From NCBI GenBank assembly GCA_009829735.1, contig CM020619.1, forward strand, positions 33,148,283 to 33,212,282: a stretch of DNA of 64,000 bases, in the 5' to 3' direction. The translations under genes were made by a program, and so were the position numbers. Source of the DNA: Pyropia yezoensis. Lineage: Eukaryota > Rhodophyta > Bangiophyceae > Bangiales > Bangiaceae. The notes beneath the pieces are model-generated. The model worked only from the letters and a program-made list of their open reading frames with translations, made no database searches and was not told the origin of the DNA. Every line of letters starts with the position of its first letter. Positions within the stretch are counted from its first letter, which is position 1. Shown piece by piece: positions 58,590 to 64,000 of this stretch.

Positions 58590-58590
58590 A

Positions 58591-58952
58591 TGTAGCACAA
58601 TAGGTATCCGCTGCACGTCCACTCTCAGGGAACACTCACCAAGGGGGATCGGCACCAACGTCACCTGGAGGCCAAGGTTGCTGTCCTTGGAGCGCAAGCC
58701 ACGGGACCAAGATGGGAGCTCAAATGGGAGGGGTTTGTTGTTCTACTATGGCCGGCGGTGGATTCGCCGCCGGCCCCCTCGTTATCAACCCTCGGATACA
58801 CTACTAACTACCCTCCACCCCAAGATGCAAGTCCCTCTGGTCATACGTAACTTATAGATACCGTGACCCGTACGGACTCCCAAATGGAACGTTAAGAGTT
58901 AGAAGTAGTCTCCCTATATTAGGGTCACAATACGGTCGTCCATATCGCTACA
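58591..58952 (-). mobile_element. 5' LTR of E (362 bp)
   Basis: It runs TGTAGCACAATAGG to CATATCGCTACA on the + strand, followed by the AGGGC duplication. Confidence 0.92.
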
Positions 58953-60483
58953 AGGGCACCACAGCAGGCGGAGCTGGCGAGGGCGCCAAACCCAACGGCG
59001 CCGCGGCAGGTGGAGCTTGTGGGCGCTCCGTCTGCGTCTCCGCAACTTCTTCAGTGATCATCGCGCACACAGCGGCAGCACTTGTGGCTTTGTAGCCCGC
59101 CACAGCGGCAGGCAGCTCGGCAGGGGTCCCGGATTTCGCGTGCGAGGGGCCAACAGGGACGCCGGCAGCCTTCAGCATCTGCCGTGTCTTCTTGCGCATG
59201 AAGAGCTTCACCTCCTCGGTGTCGCGCATGCCCGGCTCGTTGAAACGTTTGATGGCCGACCCCTCAGCTGACGCAGCGGCAACAGCGTTCGTTGCACTCT
59301 TGCTCGCGCGCACCTCGCGCGCCGCAGCCAGGTCCTCCCCAATTTGCGGCCTGGCTTCGAGTGGTGCGGGGGTCAGACTTGCAGACGGGGCCCCCCACGT
59401 CGCCAGTCGTGCAAGGGCCCTTCGTCCGGTTGTCCGTGTCCACATCTTCATTGCTATCGCCGCGCATGTCCGTGCTGCTCTGGGTGCTGATCCCCGCAGT
59501 AGCCCAACAAGCAGCCCCGCTCCTCTTTTCCGAGTGTCGCAGCACCTTCCAGCACGGAACGTACTTCTTTAGGGGATGGAACTTGCGCTTCACTTCAGCG
59601 TTCATCTCGGTCCCCTCCTTGCGCGCCTGGTGAGCGCGAATGGCCTCGTAAGTATCCACGCCCATGCTGTGGGCCGGCGCTCCCTGATTGATGGCCTCCT
59701 CCGACGGGTTGCCCGTCCGCCTAAGCCGCTCCACGGCCAGGAACAATGACGCAAACGCACTCGTCCTTTTCTTCACTTTTTCCCACCTTTTAGTCAGCGC
59801 CCCCACCGTCCGGCCGCTCGTTTGCGGCAGCGCACCACGGGCGCGCATCAGGTACAGGTACTTTTTCCGCACGCCCTTTGTAAAAGTCGGCTCCCTTCTG
59901 GTTCGTCCCGAAAATGTTGTCTCGCGCCTTCTTCAGCCAGGCCTGGCATAGGCAGGTCAGCCACTCCTCGAACCAGCCCAGCCCCGAGCTCATGGTGACG
60001 GTAGTTCCGTAAGCGACGCGTAGGACCGTAATCCGGGTAGTGGGCGCCGGAAGCGTAGCGTGGCGGAGGGCGTCGAAAGGAGACGCCTGGCGGGCCGGCT
60101 TGGTCGTCGCAGTCGGGAGGCGGCGGCGGCGGGGGCGGGGGCGGGGGCGGGAGCGGTCGGGGCGGGAGCGGCGGGAGTCGCCGGTCGAAGTAGCGCGGCG
60201 GGCGCTCTTCGTCGTAGAAAAGGGAGTGCGGAGGGCGAAACGCTGCCCAGCGGTCGCTGCGGTCCTCGTTGCCCGCGTCGTTGCGTCTAGTCGCTCGGTA
60301 GTCGTCACGTCCGTCCGTGGGGTAAACGGGGCCACGGGGCCTTGTCGGGTCGTCGGGGTGGTCGGGAGAAGAGCAGGGGAAGCGGGTGCGTCGGTACCAC
60401 TCGTCGTTGGCGTTGTGGAGGTCAGTGGTGGTGCCGGCGTCCCAGCTGCGGCCTCGGCCGCCATAAAATGAAGGCGGGGGCAC
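58953..60483 (-). pseudogene. Myb/SANT-like (NAM-associated type) DNA-binding protein, interrupted
   Basis: The ATG near 60483 (MPPPSFYGGRGRSWDAGT) starts a Tyr/Asp/Pro-rich N-terminus with a run of 12 Pro. A trihelix-like domain follows: WFEEWLTCLCQAWLKKARDN and GTNQKGADF (about 59880-59975), RTVGALTKRWEKVKKRTSAF (about 59750-59815), and KRKFHPLKKYVPCWKVLRHS. This layout (acidic/aromatic start, GTNQ, RT..L..RW..., F.....CW.VL) is that of plant NAM-associated and PIF/Harbinger-linked Myb-like proteins. A charged Ala/Lys-rich tail follows (MRKKTRQMLKAAG). The frame shifts three times, near 59980, 59882 and 59400, each next to a homopolymer, so base-calling errors are possible. At 58953 element E interrupts it; the frame resumes at 47369. 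Nuclear DNA binding is inferred; host gene or transposon companion is open. Confidence 0.55.
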
Positions 60484-61033
60484 AAACCCCCAGGCGGGAG
60501 GGGGCGCGGCTGCTCACGGGCAGGAGCACGTCCAGTGGCAGTGCGAAGGGCGAAGTCGACGTCGACGGCGCCTGTTCGGCGGACGGCTGCTGCAGCTGCT
60601 GCTGCAGCCAGGAGTTGCGGCAGTGACGCGGCTGCCCCACGGGGCCGCCACGGCTACCATCGCCGTGGCCGTTGTCGTAACCATGCATGGCGAACAGAAG
60701 TGGGCGGCGGGTAGAGAGGGCGTGGCGAGCCGCGCGTGGCGCGGTGGCGGAAGAGGGCAGGAGGGTCGGGTGGAGCAGGGAACGGCCACCGTGCACGGTG
60801 GTGGCGGTAGACAAGCGCGAGCGCGGCAGTGCCGCTTCCACGGGCGGGAGAGCAGGCTGCGTCCCAGGAAAAAGAGGGGCCACTGGGCCCCGTGCGCGCA
60901 CCCACCCCCCCCCCCCCCCGATCCACCCCTCCCAGAGCGCCCCCCGATCCAAACGCCCCCAAGCGCCCGTGCACACCCCCCAGCCCCCGCCCACGCCCGC
61001 CTGCAGATGTAAGTTGGGGGCGGGATCCCCGCA
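60484..61033. other. GC-rich intergenic DNA upstream of the SANT-like gene
   Basis: This is the presumed promoter side of the - strand gene. It contains a CTGCTGCAGCTGCTGCTGCAGC stretch near 60590 and a C-run of about 15 at 60905-60919. Open frames on both strands look like composition effects, and no TATA box is evident. Confidence 0.45.
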
Positions 61034-62360
61034 GCATCTGCGGCTGGGGGTTGGGCCATTTACGAGTCGCCCCGCCCGCGGGGTGTGCAAGGAAGGCGGT
61101 GTGGGCGCATGGGGGGGCCGCCCTGCATCTTTTGTGGTTGACTTTCGGGTCGCCGACGGGGGGCCTCGCCCACCAATTGCGGACGGGAGGCCGAGTTGGG
61201 CGGGCCGGGAGGGGGGGCCCGGTTTTTGTAGTGGGGGGTCGGGTCGCCGACGGGGGGGCCCGCCCGCCGATTGCGGATCGGAGGCCGGACTGAGAAGGGG
61301 GTGAGAGGCTCCCAGGTCTTCTGCTTGCGGGTTGCGGCGCTGACAAGGAGCCTTGCTAACATGATGCGGATGGAGGGTGATGGGGGGGCAGAGCGAGACG
61401 GCCCACATGTTTTGTGGTTGCGGGTTGGCGCGCCAACAGGGCGCCCTGCCCGAATGTCGCGACCTGGAAGGCGAAATGGGAGAGGGGATGACAGTCGCCC
61501 CGCAGCTATTTCGGTGGGTGGTCATAGCACTGAAGAGGCAATCAGCCCGCCACGATTGCCTGGAAGGCGGTTTCTTTTGATGGGTAAGAGGCAGCCCCGC
61601 AGCGTTGGCGATTGGGTGATGGGGCGCCGACAAGGCGACCTGTTCCCCGGTTGCGGATGAAATGCAGCGTGTGGCAGGGGCGGGAGGGCCCCGAAGCTAC
61701 TCCAGTTGGAGTCGGGCGGGACCGGGAGCCCCGCCCGGGTTCGAGCTTCTGGAAGGCGCTGGTGGGGGCGCGGTGTTGGGCGCCGGACTGAAATCGAAAC
61801 TGTGATCAGCGTGTCCGACCGGCCGCAGCGCGCCCGCGGTGACGCGTTGACAGCCATGTGCGGAGAAGCGAAATGCGCTCGGGGCGCATTGTGGGCAACT
61901 CGACAGGGCGACCCGCTCGCGCAGGTGTGGCTGGACGGTAGAGTGAGGGTGGGGGGGCAAGCCGAGCAGAAATTGCAGTCCGTGTGCCGGTTTCCGAGTT
62001 GCCACCCCGCGCGTACATTGGCCTCGGACGGGTGGCGAAGGGCGGGGAGGAAAAGCCCAGAAGGCATCTTCATTGTGATCAGGGAGTCCAAATGGGCGCC
62101 GCGCCTACGCGCTGGCAACTCGGCGGCGGGATAGAGGGGAGCCGCGACGTGTGGAGTTTTGATTGGACTTCCCTGCGCCCAGCACATGGGGTTGCCGTCG
62201 GATAGTGCGGGGGAGTCGTGCACCTATGCAGGCAACACGGTTAAGATCGAGCCACGGGACCCATGCGGTTGTGATGGTGGCGTCCGCCTGGGCGGCCGGC
62301 CCCAGTGGTGGCGGTCGATAGTGGGCTTTGGGGGAGGGGGCAGGGCTCCCCCGCAACGAA
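61034..62360. repeat. Degenerate tandem array, period about 95 bp, 12-14 units
   Basis: Units begin GCAGCT/GCATCT..., then TTTTGTGGTTG-CGGGTTGG, GGCGCCGACAAGGCG, CCCGCCCG, ATTGCGGA, TGGAAGGCG and a G-rich spacer. Starts can be placed at about 61034, 61124, 61221, 61314, 61405, 61501, 61598, 61692, 61784, 61888, 61968 and 62059, with weaker units to about 62360. Units share perhaps half to two thirds of positions by eye. It explains the apparently coding repeats (GPPVGDP-like) in all frames, which should not be annotated as a protein. Confidence 0.75.
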
Positions 62361-63061
62361 CGCGACAGGGATCCCCGTGACAGGCGGGAGCATGGGTGAC
62401 ACGCCTGCGCCAGATCCGACACAGGCGGCAAGAACTTACTCCCTCCCCCTTTGTGCGGGTGTATGAAGGGGGCAATCAGTACGTGCGGGCCGACAGCATC
62501 ATGGCGATGCGCTGAGTGCGCCGCTCGGAGAGGGCCCTCATGAGATATTCCGACAGAATCGCGTTCTGCGGCGATCGTCAAGTACATTGGTGTCAATCAT
62601 GTCTATTTGACGCGTACGACCGTTCACGATCGACTTGATATAGTCGACATGTCGCCCTTGATCGTTTCATAGTGGTTCACGCAGGGGCTTGCTCAGTTGT
62701 GATCTGTGACGATCGCGCTCCATGTCCGGACCGCGTGACTTTCGTCATTGTGATCCCCCGAATAGTCTGTCTATTCGTTGGACTTGGTCCGACGTCGTCC
62801 AGCGACTACTCGAAAACTTCATGAACGGATTCAGCCTTTGGAGATGCCGTTCTAGATAAGTCCGCCTAAACAGGTTAGGGACACCGGAGTCCGGATGGTC
62901 CTCCAGTCAGACGCCGCCACGTGCGCTCAACTCAGCCTGAAATGAAACTTGCTTAGGGATGGTCCCGCTGTCGCACGCTGTGCTCTAAGAAGGACCTTGA
63001 AGCGAAATGGCGCGCTTCCTGTGCCGAAAGTCTGAAGGAAAGCACAACTTTCTTGCAGGGC
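62361..63061. other. Intergenic DNA
   Basis: GC falls toward even after 62500. No gene is supported. Several GATCG/CGATC words recur between 62570 and 62730 without a clear period. Confidence 0.45.
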
Positions 63062-63067
63062 AAAAAA
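63062..63067 (-). terminator. Pol III terminator of tRNA-Cys
   Basis: A run of six T on the - strand starts six bases after the discriminator base of the tRNA, the usual RNA polymerase III stop. Confidence 0.8.
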
Positions 63068-63073
63068 TGATGA

Positions 63074-63159
63074 AGGTTGAAACCGGGTTTGAACCGATGA
63101 CCTAGCGGACTGCAGCCGCTCGCTCTCACGCGCTTTTCGCACCACTGAGCTATTCAACC
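63074..63159 (-). tRNA. tRNA-Cys (GCA) with a 13-nt D-loop insertion
   Basis: The acceptor stem GGTTGAA/TTCAACC pairs over all 7 bp. The anticodon arm is AGCGG-CTGCAGT-CCGCT (5 bp, anticodon GCA), with the T-arm ATCGG-TTCAAAC-CCGGT and A-box TAGCTCAGTGG. The discriminator is U, an identity base of tRNA-Cys, and AGGTC in the variable loop is also Cys-like. The gene is 86 nt. Removing GCGAAAAGCGCGT (63128-63140 on the + strand; exact limits uncertain) gives a standard 73-nt tRNA with D-arm GCTC-AGTGGTGA-GAGC. The insert can fold on itself (GTGCG...CGCGT). No CCA is encoded, as expected in a nucleus. Introns in the D-arm are known in Cyanidioschyzon, so an ectopic intron is likely; an enlarged D-loop or a pseudogene are alternatives. 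Confidence 0.88.
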
Positions 63160-64000
63160 GCTACCTCTTGAAAGCGGCATCTCTTGTTAGACTCTACTGT
63201 TCATTTGAAATGCTCCGACTTGCGTTCCAAGATGTACTGCTTTGTATCTCTGGATGCAATTCTGACTGACAGCCATGGTTCCAACAAATAATGCTGCAGT
63301 CGGAGGCAGTGCTTTCGTGTGATTATCCGTCGAGCACAAGAATGAGCGCGGACCACATGAGCCGATCGAGAATAGAGCAGAGAGTGCGCGAGCCGTTTAC
63401 TATGAGACAAGCGAGTGATAAATAGAGTAGGTCGCAAACTGATCGCGTTCCCCAACACCCAGAAGGTGAACTCGTCGGATCGCCTCAGAGCCAACCAAGT
63501 AAGCACTTGTCGGCTAGAGCCTGAGACAGGTAGCATATGAACAAGCCCTTTGGTGGCGTCATAGATAGAAACACGTGCCCTTATGTTGTCTTTCTGATTT
63601 TCAAGCGACATATCATTGCAGGAAAACAGGGGAGCCGGGTCAACTCACCTCAGCACGAGGCAAAGACCGTTTCGAAAAGGACAGAATTACGGCATGGTGA
63701 TGGCGAAGCGCAGACTAGAAGGCAAGTGGCAGCTCTTGTAAGGGCGAGCTTCTCCGTGTTATCACTGTGAAGCAGTTTGATGTGTTACCTCGGGACAAAA
63801 GGCCCGAATGTCCTCGCTTTCTCGAAAAACTACGCCAGAAGAGGCCTCCCATCAGTTGCACGACTCTGATATTTCGTCCCAGGCTGTAGTGCTCACGGAA
63901 TTTAAATGAGATCCCTTAGCTCATGTTCAAAGTACAGGGAGGGGGGCACCGGGATGGATCCGCCAGGGCCACTATACTTCATGAGTGCTCTCAATGCACC
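63160..64000. other. Intergenic DNA to the window end
   Basis: Even composition and frequent stops. The longest frame (63201-63611, - strand) has no recognisable domain. Confidence 0.45.

Larger units (their letters stand above)
47370..58952 (-). mobile_element. Ty3/gypsy chromovirus E (A family), complete in layout
   Basis: The 11,583-bp element has two 362-bp LTRs, a polypurine tract, a primer site, gag, pol and the opposite-strand 3' ORF. It is flanked by AGGGC on both sides (47365-47369, 58953-58957), proving a single insertion. The LTRs differ at about 22 of 362 positions by eye (about 6%), which suggests a moderately old insertion, older than A1/A2. A solo LTR of another family (49291-50155) is nested in it. 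About six to eight breaks in all, so it looks inactive. Confidence 0.94.

Noticed and set aside
60422-61633. A 403-aa Pro-rich protein upstream of the SANT-like gene
   Set aside because: Its repeats come from the 95-bp tandem array, which reads open in several frames; no domain or codon signal.
61034-62360. A CRISPR array
   Set aside because: Units are about 95 bp, strongly diverged and without constant repeats and unique spacers; the sequence is eukaryotic.

Overview
The window is nuclear DNA of a GC-rich eukaryote, and a red alga (bangiophyte, Porphyra/Pyropia-like) is the best guess. The reasons are the high GC with long G and CCG tracts in coding DNA, Ty3/gypsy chromovirus elements making up about two thirds of the sequence, and a tRNA-Cys gene with an insertion in the D-loop, an arrangement known from the red alga Cyanidioschyzon. 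The assignment is inference; no organellar or rRNA marker is present.

Layout. Positions 1-6388 (A1) and 6889-15449 (A2) are two nearly identical + strand copies of one Ty3/gypsy family, separated by a 500-N gap. Next comes a GC-rich host segment (15450-19700) with the end of a GNAT acetyltransferase gene and a convergent unknown gene. A lower-GC stretch follows (19700-25800), holding a solo LTR that contains a tRNA-like SINE candidate, and a decayed coding relic. Element D (25878-30315, - strand) is short, with 140-bp LTRs. Element C (31345-45816, + strand) is interrupted by element B (33415-43071, - strand) of the same family, with a GACGC target duplication. Element E (47370-58952, - strand) belongs to the A family, is flanked by AGGGC, and carries an 865-bp solo LTR of another family. 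E has landed inside the 3' part of a host Myb/SANT-like gene (pieces 47165-47369 and 58953-60483). The right end holds a degenerate tandem array of about 95 bp (61034-62360) and the tRNA-Cys gene (63074-63159, - strand).

The retroelements share a plan: LTR, primer site of the type TGGTGGAGCAGC, gag with one zinc knuckle, protease-RT-RNase H-integrase, a C-terminal chromodomain, then a long ORF on the opposite strand just before the 3' LTR. The A/E and B/C families both have such an antisense ORF in the same place. In A2 it is open for 816 codons, and it is conserved as protein in E. This antisense accessory gene, with the palindrome cluster between the two converging reading frames, is the best candidate for an undescribed system here. 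The second is the tRNA-Cys with a D-loop insertion.
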